A stretch of DNA of 64,000 nucleotides from Streptomyces sp. NBC_00249 (GCF_026342355.1 NZ_JAPEMV010000003.1:558001-622000); one strand, 5' to 3'; numbered from the stretch's first letter, positions 40,087-48,987 are shown. Numbers and translations are program-made. The notes: generated by a model from the sequence alone, not told the origin.

Positions 40087-41331
40087 TCAGTCCTTGCTCG
40101 CGCTGCTCCAGCTCATGCCCCAGCCGTACTCGATGTCCACGGCCTGCTGCTTGAAGATGCCGGGCGCCAGCACGAGGTACTTCGCCTCGCGCCGGACGAT
40201 CAGTTCCCCGCCGACGTTCTCGATCAGCGCGATCGCGGCGACCGGCGAAGGAACCGTGCACTCGTCGAGGCTGACCTCGATCGGGGGCCCGACGGGCGGA
40301 TACAGCGTGGCGACCCCGTGCAGACCCGCGAAGCTGGACGCGCCGTCGTAGATGACCACGAACACCAGGAGCCGCTTGATCTCGGACGTGTGATCGAGGT
40401 TGATGGTGAGGTTCTCACCGTCCTCGCTCCCGCCGGTCCGGTCGTCATGGTCGAGCTGGACGTAGGGCGGCTGGTCGAACGAGCCGAACTGGTTGTTGAT
40501 GGGGTGGACGATCCCCATCGCTCCGCTCTGCAGCTCCCACAGGCAGGACAGGTCCAGGTCGACGTCCTCCAGCCGGACGGCGTCCTTGCCCTTGCGCATC
40601 CAGCCGCGCGGCGGCTTGGGGGCGCTCCAGGTGAGATTGACCCGCATCGCCCCCGAGGTGGCCCCTTGTTTGGTCAACGACACGGTCGGCGCGGCCTTGG
40701 TCAGCGTGATCTTCGACAGCCGCACCGGCGGGGCCTGCGGGACGGGCACGGGCGCCGCCGCCGGCACGGCTACGGGCGGTGGCACCGGAGCCGGCGCCGG
40801 GCCGGGATCGTCGACGGTGATGCCGAAATCCGTCGCGAGCCCCGCCAGGCCGGCGGCGTAACCCTGCCCCACCGCCCGGAACTTCCACGCGCCGGCCCGC
40901 CGGTACAGCTCCCCGAGCACCAGCGCCGTCTCCGACGTGGCGTCCGTGGCATCGAAGCGCGCGGTCTCGGCGCCGCTCTCCGCGTCCAGCACGCGCACGT
41001 ACAGGCCCGACACCTGGCCGAACGTGCCGTCCGTGGAGGCCGCGACCACCACGGTCCCGATCTCCTCCTCGACGCCGGACAGCGCCACCGTGATCGTCTC
41101 GAACGCGCTGCCCGTGCCGTCCTCACGCCTGCCCTCGTGACGCACGGCACCACTGCGGTGCACGGGCTGGTTGTAGAACACGAAGTCGTCGTCCGACCGC
41201 ACCCTGCCGGTGGCCGTCAGCAGCAGAGCCGACACGTCCACATCAGGCGCTCCGGGACCTCCCCGCCAGCCCAGCTCAACCCGGACCCTGCTGCTGGCCA
41301 CAGGTACGTTGGCACCCTTCTGCAAGGACAT
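40087..41331 (-). CDS. Two-domain TerD/TerA-family tellurium-resistance-like protein
   Basis: A 414-residue cytoplasmic protein. The first TerD domain (residues about 1-170) starts MSLQKGANVPVASSRVRVELGW and has DDDFVFYNQPVHRSGAVRH and GELYRRAGAWKFRAVGQGY. A Pro/Ala/Val linker (about 175-200) joins a second, TerA-like domain with DLDLSCLWEL, GVVHPINNQ-type loop, DDRTGGSEDGENLTINLD and VFVVIYDGASSF. The acidic DD-motifs bind calcium in TerD. Streptomyces often has several copies linked to stress, and direct tellurite function is not assured. ATG 41331 follows a GGAGG-like site. Confidence 0.9.
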   Translation of the reverse strand: MSLQKGANVPVASSRVRVELGWRGGPGAPDVDVSALLLTATGRVRSDDDFVFYNQPVHRSGAVRHEGRREDGTGSAFETITVALSGVEEEIGTVVVAASTDGTFGQVSGLYVRVLDAESGAETARFDATDATSETALVLGELYRRAGAWKFRAVGQGYAAGLAGLATDFGITVDDPGPAPAPVPPPVAVPAAAPVPVPQAPPVRLSKITLTKAAPTVSLTKQGATSGAMRVNLTWSAPKPPRGWMRKGKDAVRLEDVDLDLSCLWELQSGAMGIVHPINNQFGSFDQPPYVQLDHDDRTGGSEDGENLTINLDHTSEIKRLLVFVVIYDGASSFAGLHGVATLYPPVGPPIEVSLDECTVPSPVAAIALIENVGGELIVRREAKYLVLAPGIFKQQAVDIEYGWGMSWSSASKD

Positions 41332-41449
41332 GTGGGTCCTCCTTCCGGGACTCTCCCCACTGCCGCCGAGCGTACGAGGTTTTGGCGCGCCGCCCTCCCC
41401 GAAGGCCGGTATTGCCTCTGCTTCGGGGCAAGTTGCCGCGGCGAAGCCG

Positions 41450-42427
41450 TCACTGCGCCCCGGTGTACTCCTTGACGAGCTCGTACGAGCGGACGCGGTC
41501 GCGGAGGTCGTAGACGGGGGTGGTCAGCATCAGCTCGTCCGCCCCGGTCTCGTCGGCGAGCTGCGCCAGCCGGTCGGCGACGGCTTTGGGCGTCCCGACG
41601 GCCTGCTGCGCGCGGAACCCGGCCAGGCCCTGCCGTTCCTCCTCGGTGAAGGGGTGGACGGCGGCCTCGGCGGGGGTGGGGAAGGGGATGTCGCTCAGCC
41701 CCTTGAGGAGCCCGGCCTTGACGACGTTCATCGGCCCGCCCCGCCACTGGGCCTCCTCCTCCGTCTCCGCGCACACCGTCTCCACGCACAGCAGCACGCG
41801 GGGCCGCTCGCACCAGCGGGACGGGGTGAAGGCCGCCCGGTAACCCTCCAGGACCGCACGGGTGTTGTCGGGCCGGATGTGGTGCGCGACGGCGACCGGC
41901 AGGCCGAGTTCCGCAGCGAGCGCGGCACCCGCCGTGCTGGAGGCCAGCAGCCACGGCTCGGGCAGCGCGCCGAGCGCGACCTCGTCGACCAGGAAGGACA
42001 GGATCGCGGCCACGTCGTCCCGGTACTCCGCGTCGGTCGCCGGGCCCGCGCCGCGCCGCAGCGCCCGCGCGGTGGCCTCGTCGAAGGTACCGGGACCGCG
42101 GCCGATGCCCACGTCGATCCGGTCCGGGTGCAGGGCGGCCAGCGTGCCGAACTGCTCCGCCACCGTGATGGGCGCGTGGTTGGGGGCGAGCACACCGCCC
42201 GAGCCGAGCCGGATCGCCGAGGTCGAGGCCGCGCCGTGCGCGGTCAGGACGACGGGTGGGAACGCACCGATCGCCGGTGAGTGGTGGTGCTCCGCGTACC
42301 AGAGCCGGTGGTAGCCGAGCCGCTCCATCTCCTGGGCGAAGGCCGTGGTGTCCCGCAGGGTGTCCACGGCCTTCGTGCCCGTCTGGACCATCGCGACTTC
42401 GAGTGCTGAAAGAGGTATGCCGACCAT
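41450..42427 (-). CDS. LLM-class flavin-dependent oxidoreductase (luciferase-like)
   Basis: A 325-residue protein; start MVGIPLSALEVAMVQTG at 42427. TIM-barrel bacterial-luciferase landmarks are RLWYAEHHHSPAIGAFPPVVLTAHGAAST, VLAPNHAPITVAEQFGTLAALHPDRIDVGIGRGPGT, VAHHIRPDN and VGTPKAVADRLAQLADETGADELML. It is probably an F420- or FMNH2-dependent monooxygenase or dehydrogenase of the MsnO8-like group; substrate unknown. Monocistronic or first of its own unit; its stop is 118 bp before the TerD start on the same strand. Confidence 0.88.
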   Translation of the reverse strand: MVGIPLSALEVAMVQTGTKAVDTLRDTTAFAQEMERLGYHRLWYAEHHHSPAIGAFPPVVLTAHGAASTSAIRLGSGGVLAPNHAPITVAEQFGTLAALHPDRIDVGIGRGPGTFDEATARALRRGAGPATDAEYRDDVAAILSFLVDEVALGALPEPWLLASSTAGAALAAELGLPVAVAHHIRPDNTRAVLEGYRAAFTPSRWCERPRVLLCVETVCAETEEEAQWRGGPMNVVKAGLLKGLSDIPFPTPAEAAVHPFTEEERQGLAGFRAQQAVGTPKAVADRLAQLADETGADELMLTTPVYDLRDRVRSYELVKEYTGAQ

Positions 42428-42495
42428 GCCGCCAGCATAGGGATCATGCACGCCGCCGACCGCCCCGGTGATCGATTTCCCGCCACCCCTCGGCC

Positions 42496-42837
42496 TCAGT
42501 CCGGGAGCTGTTCGACCACGCTGGTGCCGCTTCCGTCCTGGGACTCCCACGTCCAGGTCTCCTCCAGCCGGAGGCGGCCGTCGGGGAGCTGCGCCACGTG
42601 CGAGACGCAGTGCCCGGACGCGGTCGTCCCGTCCGTCCGCAGCTGGACGTACCGGAAATCGACGGTGTCGCCCGCCCGGGTACCGACCAGGCTGCCCCTG
42701 ACCACGTCCCCGCCGCGGTACTCCGCCCACACCCGGCCGTCCTGCTCGTGGTAGTCGAACCGGGTCAGCCGTCCGACCTGGCCGGCGGCCTGGTCGGCGA
42801 CGGGGACGAACACGAGACCGTCGAGCGAGCGCGCCAT
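42496..42837 (-). CDS. Conserved small beta-rich protein, unknown function
   Basis: A 113-residue protein with the pattern ...FDYHEQDGRVWAEYRGGDVVRGSLVGTRAGDTVDFRYVQLRTDGTTASGHCVS, then LPDGRLRLEETWTWES. This pattern recurs in many bacteria, often mislabelled as an acetylglutamate-synthase-type protein. It looks like a lipocalin-like or repeated-strand barrel with no catalytic motif I can name. The start at 42837 (MARSLDGL) follows GAGGAAGGAGTT. It is 15 bp downstream of the NUDIX-like gene on the same strand, so the two form a small operon. Confidence 0.78.
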   Translation of the reverse strand: MARSLDGLVFVPVADQAAGQVGRLTRFDYHEQDGRVWAEYRGGDVVRGSLVGTRAGDTVDFRYVQLRTDGTTASGHCVSHVAQLPDGRLRLEETWTWESQDGSGTSVVEQLPD

Positions 42838-42852
42838 CGCGGAACTCCTTCC

Positions 42853-43389
42853 TCAGTAGGTGTGTCCCACATGTGCGAGTGCCTGCTTCAGCAGGACCCC
42901 CTGCCCGCCCGGCATCTCGTTCTGCACGGCCGGGGAGGCCGCCTCCCGGGGGCTGAACCAGACCAGGTCCAGGGCGTCCTGCCGGGGACGGCAGTCGCCG
43001 GACACGGGCACGATGTAGGCGAGGGACACGGCGTGCTGGCGGGGGTCGTGGTAGGAGGTGACACCCGCCGTGGGGAAGTACTCGGCGACCGTGAAGGGCT
43101 GGAGGGAGGCGGGGACACGGGGCAGGGCCACCGCGCCGAGGTCCTTCTCCAGGTTGCGCAGCAGCGCGTCCCGGACCCGCTCGTGGTGCAGGACGCGGCC
43201 GGACACCAGGGTCCGGCTGACCGTACCGTCCGGACCGATGCGCAGCAGCAGCCCGATGCTGGTGACTTCACCGCTGTCGTCCACCCGTACGGGCACGGCC
43301 TCCACGTACAGGATCGGCATCCGGGCCCGGGCCGACTCCAACTCATCCGTGGTCAGCCAGCCGGGCGTGGTCTCGGTCGTATCAGACAT
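42853..43389 (-). CDS. NUDIX-fold (DUF4916-type) protein
   Basis: A 178-residue protein starting MSDTTETTPGWLTTDELESARARMPILYVEAVPVR. The fold and spacing resemble the DUF4916 NUDIX group: strand GLLLRIGPDGTVSRTLVSGRVLHHERVRDALLRNLEKDLG aligns with the NUDIX box region but lacks the full GX5EX7REUXEEXGU residues. It may therefore bind rather than hydrolyse nucleoside diphosphates. HAVSLAYIVPVSGDCRPRQDALDLVWFSP completes the core. First gene of a two-gene unit with the conserved small protein. Confidence 0.75.
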   Translation of the reverse strand: MSDTTETTPGWLTTDELESARARMPILYVEAVPVRVDDSGEVTSIGLLLRIGPDGTVSRTLVSGRVLHHERVRDALLRNLEKDLGAVALPRVPASLQPFTVAEYFPTAGVTSYHDPRQHAVSLAYIVPVSGDCRPRQDALDLVWFSPREAASPAVQNEMPGGQGVLLKQALAHVGHTY

Positions 43390-43569
43390 TGCGTGATCAT
43401 ACTTTCCGGGCGGGGTGCCCGGGAAGGATCCGTGGGCCGTTCGTGTCAGCATGCCCGTCCGGAACCGGGGGGCCGGACCAGGACGTCATGGAGGCCGGGG
43501 GCACCTGGACAGAAGCCCCCAGAGCGAACCGACGTACGACAGCTCCAACGGACGAATGAGGAACCACCC

Positions 43570-44571
43570 TTGAAGGTACTGATCGCGGGCGGCGCCGGCT
43601 TCATCGGATCCACCATCGCCTCGGCGTGCATCGACAGCGGCATCACCCCCGTCATCCTCGACAACCTCGCCACCGGACGACGCGAGTTCACCGCGGGCCG
43701 GACCTTCTACGAGGGCGACATCTGCGACGGCGCCCTCGTCGACCGGGTCTTCACCGAGCACCCCGAGATCGTCACGGCCGTCGACTGCGCCGCCCTCATC
43801 GTCGTCCCGGACTCCGTCGCCGACCCGCTCGGCTACTACCGCGAGAACGTCTCCAAGGGCATCCAGTTCCTGGAACACCTCGTCCGCAACGGTTGCCGCA
43901 ACCTCCTCTTCAGCAGCTCCGCCTCCATCTACCGGGCCGACCCCGAGGACTTCTCCGTCGACGAGGACTCCCCGCTCGAAACCCTCAGCCCCTACGCCCG
44001 CACCAAGGCCCTCTTCGAGACGGTCCTGCACGACGTCGCCGCCGCCGGCACCCTCGACGTCATCTCCCTGCGCTACTTCAACCCCATCGGCGCCGACCCC
44101 GAGCTGCGCACCGGACTCCAGATCCGCACCCCGACCCACGCCCTCGGCAAGATGATCGACGTCCACCACGCGGGGACCGCCTTCCCGCTGACCGGCACCG
44201 ACTACCCCACCCGGGACGGCTCCGGCATCCGGGACTACGTCCACGTCTGGGACCTCGCCGCCGCCCACGTGAAGGCCCTCGAGAACTTCGAGGCCGTCAC
44301 CCGCGAGGAGCCGTACCGGGTCGTCAACCTGGGCACCGGCCGCGGCACCACCGTCCGCGAGCTGGTCACCGCCTTCGAGAACGTCACCGGCACCCCGCTC
44401 GCCACCACCGAGACCGACCGCCGCCCCGGCGACTCCGCCGGTGCCTACGCGCGGGTCGGCCTCGCCGCGGAACTCCTCGGCTGGAAGGCCGAGCACTCCC
44501 TCGAGGACGGCATCCGCGACTCCCTGCGCTGGTACGCCGAGCGCGACACCGCCATCGGCGCCTCCGACTGA
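43570..44571 (+). CDS. UDP-glucose 4-epimerase-like SDR (GalE family)
   Basis: A 333-residue enzyme from a TTG start with GAGGAA upstream. VLIAGGAGFIGSTIAS is the NAD site; LLFSSSASIYRAD and YARTKALFE supply Ser and Tyr-x3-Lys; LRYFNPIGADPELRTG and RDGSGIRDYVHVWDLAAAHV are strongly GalE-like. It interconverts UDP-glucose/UDP-galactose and possibly the N-acetyl forms. The exopolysaccharide cluster 7.6 kb upstream would need such epimerised donors, and Aspergillus uses Uge3 for this, so a supply role is attractive. It is, however, separated by unrelated genes. Confidence 0.88.
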   Translation: MKVLIAGGAGFIGSTIASACIDSGITPVILDNLATGRREFTAGRTFYEGDICDGALVDRVFTEHPEIVTAVDCAALIVVPDSVADPLGYYRENVSKGIQFLEHLVRNGCRNLLFSSSASIYRADPEDFSVDEDSPLETLSPYARTKALFETVLHDVAAAGTLDVISLRYFNPIGADPELRTGLQIRTPTHALGKMIDVHHAGTAFPLTGTDYPTRDGSGIRDYVHVWDLAAAHVKALENFEAVTREEPYRVVNLGTGRGTTVRELVTAFENVTGTPLATTETDRRPGDSAGAYARVGLAAELLGWKAEHSLEDGIRDSLRWYAERDTAIGASD

Positions 44572-44588
44572 CCCGTAGGAGGCGCCGC

Positions 44589-44627
44589 GCGGTCCCGGGC
44601 GGCCGGGGGAGGCCCGTCCGGGACCGC
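44589..44627. terminator. Hairpin between galE-like and katG
   Basis: GCGGTCCCGG (44589-44598) and CCGGGACCGC (44618-44627) pair perfectly around a 19-nt GC-rich loop, between convergent genes. Confidence 0.7.
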
Positions 44628-44646
44628 GGTTCCGGACGGGCGTCGG

Positions 44647-46836
44647 TCAGGCGAGGTCGAACCGGTCGAGGTTCATCACCTTGTCCCAGGCCGCCACGAA
44701 GTCGCGTACGAACTTCTGCCCCGCGTCCTTGGCCGCGTAGACCTCCGAGACGGCCCGGAGCTGGGAGTGCGAACCGAAGACGAGGTCGACGGCGGTGGCC
44801 GTCCACCTCACCTTGCCCGTGGCGCGGTCCCGGCCCTCGAACACGTTCTCGGCGGCGGTCGACGGCTTCCACTCCGTACCCATGTCCAGCAGGTTGACGA
44901 AGAAGTCGTTGGTCAACGTCTGCGGCCGGTCCGTGAGGGCACCGTGCGGGGACCCCGCGAAGCCCGTGTCCAGGGCCCGCATGCCGCCGGCCAGTACCGT
45001 CATCTCGGGTGCGGTCAGCGTCAGCAGGTTCGCGCGGTCCAGCAGCAGGGTCTCCGGCGGCAGCTTCTCGCCCGCCCGGAGGTAGTTGCGGAACCCGTCC
45101 GCCCGCGGTTCCAGTACGGCGAACGTCTCGACGTCGGTCTGCTCCTGCGAGGCGTCCGTACGCCCGGGAGCGAAGGGCACCGTGATGTCGTACCCGGCTT
45201 CCTTCGCGGCCCGCTCGACGGCCGCGCACCCGCCCAGGACGATCAGGTCGGCGAGCGAGACCTTCGTACCGCCGGACTGCGCGTCGTTGAACTCCTGCTG
45301 GATCCGCGTGAGGGTCCGCACCACCTCGGCCACCTCGGGCCGGTCGTTGACCTCCCAGTCCTTCTGCGGGGCGAGCCGGATCCGGGCCCCGTTGGCCCCG
45401 CCGCGCTTGTCCGTGCCGCGGAAGCTCGCCGCGGCCGCCCAGGCGGTGGTGACCAGCTGGGAGACGGACAGTCCGGAGGCGAGGATCCGGGCCTTGAGGT
45501 CGGCGGTCTCCGCCTCCCCGACCAGGCCGTGGTCGACCGCGGGGACGGGGTCCTGCCACAGTTGCGGCTCGGGAACCCACGGGCCGAGATAACGCGAGAG
45601 CGGGCCCATGTCGCGGTGCAGCAGCTTGTACCAGGCCCTGGCGAAGGCGTCCGCGAGCCGGTCCGGGTTCTCGTGGAAGCTCTTGGCGATCGGCCCGTAG
45701 ACGGGATCCAGCTTCAGCGCGAGGTCCGTCGTCAGCATCATCGGGGCGTGCCGCTTCGCCGGATCGTGCGCGTCGGGCACGGTGCCCTGGGCGGCGGGAT
45801 CCGTGGGGGTCCACTGCTGCGCGCCGGCCGGACTGGTCGTCAGCTCCCAGTCGTACCGGAACAGGTTGTCCAGGTACCCGTTGTCCCACTTCGTCGGCTC
45901 GGTGGTCCAGGCGCCCTCCAGCCCGCTGGTGAGGGTGTCCACGCCCCTTCCGGTGCCGTGCGAATTCCGCCACCCGAGACCCTGCTGCTCGACCGGGCAG
46001 GCCTCGGGTTCCGGACCGATGTACTCGGCGCCGACCGCGCCGTGGCATTTGCCGAAGGTGTGGCCGCCGATGATGAGCGCGGCGGTCTCCTCGTCGTCCA
46101 TCGCCATGCGGGCGAACGTCTCGCGAATGTCCCTGGCGGCGGCCAGCGGATCCGGATTTCCGTTCGGGCCTTCGGGATTGACGTAGATGAGTCCCATCTG
46201 CACGGCGCCGAAAGGATTGGCGAGTTCCCGGTCGCCGCTGTAGCGCTCGTCTCCGAGCCACGTCTCCTCGGGTCCCCAGAAGATCTCCTCCGGTTCCCAG
46301 ATGTCCTCCCGCCCGAATCCGAATCCGAACGTCTTGAACCCCATGGATTCCATGGCGCAGTTACCGGTGAACACCAGCAGGTCGGCCCACGAGATCTTCG
46401 GGCCGTACTTCTGCTTGACCGGCCACAGCAGACGGCGCGCCTTGTCGAGGCTCGCGTTGTCCGGCCAGCTGTTGAGGGGCGCGAAGCGCTGGGCACCGGA
46501 GCCGCCGCCGCCCCGGCCGTCGGCGATGCGGTACGTCCCCGCGGCGTGCCAGCTCATCCGGATGAAGAGGGGGCCGTAGTGGCCGTAGTCGGCGGGCCAC
46601 CAGTCCTGGGACGCCGTCATCATGGCGATGACGTCCCGCTTCAGCGCGTCGAGGTCGAGGGTCGCGAATTCCTTCGCGTAGTCGAAGTCCTCACCCATCG
46701 GATCGGACCGAGGCGAGTGCTGGTGGAGAACCTGAAGGTCCAGCTGGTCGGGCCACCAGTCCCGGTTCGACCTGGGGCGGGTCGGCGCGGGGGCCGGAGC
46801 CGGAATGACCGGGTTCTCGCTTTCGCTGCCGGACAC
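44647..46836 (-). CDS. katG: Catalase-peroxidase
   Basis: A 729-residue haem enzyme, usual size for the family, from a GTG start with AGAAGGAT upstream. The distal active site is RMSWHAAGTYRIADGRGG (Arg, Trp, His), the crosslink Tyr lies in MGLIYVNPEGPNG and the proximal haem His in IIGGHTFGKCHGA. The second, degenerate peroxidase domain follows (DLIVLGGCAAVERAAKEAG). It detoxifies hydrogen peroxide and oxidises aromatic donors; in mycobacteria it activates isoniazid. It is divergent from a FurA-type gene 134 bp away, the standard peroxide/iron-responsive partner. Confidence 0.97.
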   Translation of the reverse strand: MSGSESENPVIPAPAPAPTRPRSNRDWWPDQLDLQVLHQHSPRSDPMGEDFDYAKEFATLDLDALKRDVIAMMTASQDWWPADYGHYGPLFIRMSWHAAGTYRIADGRGGGGSGAQRFAPLNSWPDNASLDKARRLLWPVKQKYGPKISWADLLVFTGNCAMESMGFKTFGFGFGREDIWEPEEIFWGPEETWLGDERYSGDRELANPFGAVQMGLIYVNPEGPNGNPDPLAAARDIRETFARMAMDDEETAALIIGGHTFGKCHGAVGAEYIGPEPEACPVEQQGLGWRNSHGTGRGVDTLTSGLEGAWTTEPTKWDNGYLDNLFRYDWELTTSPAGAQQWTPTDPAAQGTVPDAHDPAKRHAPMMLTTDLALKLDPVYGPIAKSFHENPDRLADAFARAWYKLLHRDMGPLSRYLGPWVPEPQLWQDPVPAVDHGLVGEAETADLKARILASGLSVSQLVTTAWAAAASFRGTDKRGGANGARIRLAPQKDWEVNDRPEVAEVVRTLTRIQQEFNDAQSGGTKVSLADLIVLGGCAAVERAAKEAGYDITVPFAPGRTDASQEQTDVETFAVLEPRADGFRNYLRAGEKLPPETLLLDRANLLTLTAPEMTVLAGGMRALDTGFAGSPHGALTDRPQTLTNDFFVNLLDMGTEWKPSTAAENVFEGRDRATGKVRWTATAVDLVFGSHSQLRAVSEVYAAKDAGQKFVRDFVAAWDKVMNLDRFDLA

Positions 46837-46970
46837 GTCAATCCTTCTTCCTGTCGCGGTGTTTTCCCTCTGCGGCCGTATGGTCGCGTACCGCGGACCG
46901 CACCGCTGAAAGAACACGCAGAGCCGTTAAACTTCTGTACTCCCACCGAGCCGGAACAGGTGAGCCGCCC

Positions 46971-47399
46971 ATGAACGACCTGCTGGAGCGACTACGAGGG
47001 CGTGGCTGGCGGATGACCTCGCAACGGCGCGTCGTCGCCGAGGTCCTCGACGGCGAGCACGTGCACCTCACGGCCGAGGAGGTGCACGCCCGTGCGGTGG
47101 AGCGGCTGCCCGAGATCGCCCGGGCGACCGTCTACAACACCCTGGGCGAGCTGGTGTCCCTCGGCGAGGTCGCGGAGGTCTCCACCGACGGCCGGGCCAA
47201 GCGCTACGACCCCAACGTGCACCACCCGCACCAGCACCTGGTGTGCTCCGGCTGCGGCATCATCCGCGACGTCCACATGAGCGGCGATCCGCTGGCCGAC
47301 CTCCCCGTGGCGGAGCGGTTCGGCTTCGCGGTGTCCGGGGCCGAGGTCACGTACCGCGGGCTGTGCCCCGCCTGCGCTTCCGGCCTGCCGCAGGGGTGA
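46971..47399 (+). CDS. furA: Fur-family peroxide/iron-responsive repressor (FurA/CatR type)
   Basis: A 142-residue regulator; ATG 46971 with GGTGAG upstream. The winged helix (LRGRGWRMTSQRRVVAEVL; TAEEVHARAVERLPEIARATVYNTLGELVSLGEV) is followed by the metal-binding dimer domain with VHHPHQHLVCSGCGIIRD, and a CPAC near the C-terminus for structural zinc. In Streptomyces this class represses the neighbouring catalase-peroxidase until peroxide oxidises it. The divergent layout with katG (46837-46970 between them) suggests one shared operator, though a clear palindrome was not picked out. Confidence 0.92.
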   Translation: MNDLLERLRGRGWRMTSQRRVVAEVLDGEHVHLTAEEVHARAVERLPEIARATVYNTLGELVSLGEVAEVSTDGRAKRYDPNVHHPHQHLVCSGCGIIRDVHMSGDPLADLPVAERFGFAVSGAEVTYRGLCPACASGLPQG

Positions 47400-47491
47400 T
47401 CGCGCCGCCGAACGGGCCCCGCCGAGCGGTATGTCCGGTTTTCGCATAATTTGGCTTGCGTTGGATCGTCCCACGCGTCAAGGAGTTCACG

Positions 47492-47683
47492 ATGGCCGAC
47501 AAGGGCAAGATGGATCAGGCGAAGGGCAAGGCCAAGGAAGCCGCCGGGAAGCTCACCGGCGACAACCGGATGAAGGCCGAAGGCAAGATGGACCAGGCCA
47601 AGGGCAAGGCGAAGGAAGCCATGTCCGAGGCGGAGGAGCAGGCTCGTCGCGCCGCGGAGAACCTCCGGGGCAAGAAGGGCTAG
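47492..47683 (+). CDS. CsbD-family stress protein
   Basis: A 63-residue highly charged, helix-prone protein with AAGGAG upstream. It contains two copies of GKMDQAKGKAKEA (residues 4-16 and 32-44) separated by AGKLTGDNRMKAEGK, the CsbD signature. Such proteins are abundant under sigma-B-type osmotic or dehydration stress; no catalytic role is known. A CATAAT box lies at 47445-47450. A long hairpin terminator follows. Confidence 0.93.
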   Translation: MADKGKMDQAKGKAKEAAGKLTGDNRMKAEGKMDQAKGKAKEAMSEAEEQARRAAENLRGKKG

Positions 47684-47702
47684 CCGGCCCGGCCGCACGC
47701 GA

Positions 47703-47744
47703 CGGCGCCGGACCGGCCCTGGAACACGGGCCGGCCCGGCGCCG
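47703..47744 (+). terminator. Long GC-rich terminator after csbD
   Basis: Arms 47703-47719 (CGGCGCCGGACCGGCCC) and 47728-47744 pair over 17 bp with one A.C mismatch and an 8-nt loop. Confidence 0.8.
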
Positions 47745-47825
47745 AGCGGGTGACCTCGGTGCTTACCCCGCGCGGGGGAGGGTAGGCGCCCCGCGCAGGG
47801 GCCGGTTCCAGCAGCGGGAGGATCC

Positions 47826-48248
47826 ATGACCCGTCGAGTGCACGAGGTGATGACCCGGAATCCGGTGACCGTCGAGCAGCTGACGTCACTGTCCGAGGCC
47901 GCCCGGGTGATGCGGGACGCCGGCATCGGGGACGTACTGGTCGTCGAAGAGGGCCGGCTGCGAGGCATCGTCACGGACCGCGACATCGTCGTCCGGGCGC
48001 TCGCGGAGGACCGGGACCCCGCCGAGACGACGGTACGGGCGGTGTGCAGCACCGAGCCGGTCACGGTCGGGCCCGATGACCAGGTGGACCAGGCCGTCGA
48101 CGTCATGCGGCGGCACGCGCTCCGGCGGCTGCCCGTGGTGGGCGAGGACGGCGGGCTCGTCGGCATCGTCACCCTGGGTGACCTGGAGGTCGAACGGGAC
48201 CCGGGTTCACCCCTCGCGTCCATCGCGGCGGCGGAACCCGAGGCCTGA
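47826..48248 (+). CDS. Two-CBS-domain protein
   Basis: A 140-residue cytoplasmic protein made only of a CBS pair. VHEVMTRNPVTVEQLTSLSEAARVMRDAGIGDVLVVEEGRLRGIVTDRDIVVRAL is the first; VRAVCSTEPVTVGPDDQVDQAVDVMRRHALRRLPVVGEDGGLVGIVTLGDLEVE the second. CBS pairs bind adenine nucleotides and sense energy state. Stand-alone copies are frequent next to stress genes in Streptomyces, in line with CsbD upstream. GGGAGGATCC precedes the ATG. Confidence 0.93.
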   Translation: MTRRVHEVMTRNPVTVEQLTSLSEAARVMRDAGIGDVLVVEEGRLRGIVTDRDIVVRALAEDRDPAETTVRAVCSTEPVTVGPDDQVDQAVDVMRRHALRRLPVVGEDGGLVGIVTLGDLEVERDPGSPLASIAAAEPEA

Positions 48249-48295
48249 CGACCGCCCCGGGCGGGGCCCAAGGCCCCCGCTCGCGGCCGTGGCGC

Positions 48296-48568
48296 TCAGG
48301 CGGTGGTGAGCGCCTGGCGTTCCTGCTCGGTCAGGCCGCCCCATACGCCGTACGGCTCCCGTACGCGCAGGGCGTGCCGCAGGCACTGGGCGCGGACCGG
48401 GCATTCCTCGCAGACCCGCTTCGCCGCGCGGTCACGGGCGGCGCGGTCGTCGCCGCGTTCACCCTCGGGGTGGAAGAACCGCTCGGGTCCCTGCCCCCGG
48501 CAGGCCGCCCGCGATTGCCACTGCCAGAGGTGCTCGGCACGCCCCGGCAGGCGTGACAGGTTCGTCAT
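48296..48568 (-). CDS. WhiB-family [4Fe-4S] transcription factor
   Basis: A 90-residue protein with the WhiB fingerprint: one Cys in WQWQSRAACRG, then CEECPVRAQC giving four cluster ligands in total, and the turn motif YGVWGGLTEQERQAL. A short basic C-terminus is present. WhiB-like proteins bind a [4Fe-4S] cluster and partner the principal sigma factor to control development, redox or antibiotic resistance. Too short and diverged to name which Wbl it is. It is convergent with the CBS gene. Confidence 0.93.
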   Translation of the reverse strand: MTNLSRLPGRAEHLWQWQSRAACRGQGPERFFHPEGERGDDRAARDRAAKRVCEECPVRAQCLRHALRVREPYGVWGGLTEQERQALTTA

Positions 48569-48723
48569 GTCCTTTCTCCTCCTCCTGGTCTCCTCCGTGA
48601 GCCGGGCGGGATCGGCCCGGGCCGCCGGACTTCACGCGTATGACCGGCATCCCGGGCGTCAAACGGGTTCCGCGCAGACCTGCCGTCTGCACGGGCCGCC
48701 GCGACCCTCACGCTCGCCGTCCA

Positions 48724-48750
48724 GGGCCTGTCGTCAAACTCGCGTCGTCG
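48724..48750. mobile_element. Possible orphan end of an IS5-type insertion sequence
   Basis: The string GGGCCTGTCGTCAAACTCGC and the following GTCGTCG resemble the terminal repeat of common Streptomyces IS5-family elements as I remember them. No transposase or second end is present. It lies directly before a decayed gene, as an IS scar would. Confidence 0.3.
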
Positions 48751-48763
48751 CCGGCGCGGCAGA

Positions 48764-48955
48764 CTGTCCACCACCACGTTCTTCCTCACCGGCCTGTTCG
48801 CCGGCGGGGCCTCCTGCGCCGCCGTCCAGGTCGGCCTCCGCGCCACCGACCTGCGCACCGAGCGCACCGTCGTCCACCTCGACCGGCCCGTCCCGGCCGA
48901 GCGGATCACCGAAGCGATCGCCAGGGCCGGCTACACCGCCACCCTGACGAGCTGA
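48764..48955 (+). pseudogene. Remnant of a heavy-metal-associated (CopZ/HMA) domain
   Basis: A reading frame without a usable ATG/GTG start gives TTTFFLTGLFAGGASCAAVQ, then TVVHLDRPVPAERITEAIARAGYTATL to a stop. The beta-alpha-beta-beta-alpha-beta spacing and the C-terminal half match HMA copper chaperone domains, but the metal loop (normally M-x-C-x-x-C) is degraded to FAGGASC with one Cys. No in-frame initiator was found upstream. Together with the IS-like scar just before it, a decayed metallochaperone or P-type-ATPase fragment is the best reading. Confidence 0.5.
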
Positions 48956-48987
48956 CGCGCCCCACCACAGCGCGGTTGCGACCCGGA

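Noticed and set aside
44767..46974. 735-codon open frame antisense to katG
   Set aside because: KatG is unambiguous on the other strand; the antisense product is GC-skew low complexity.
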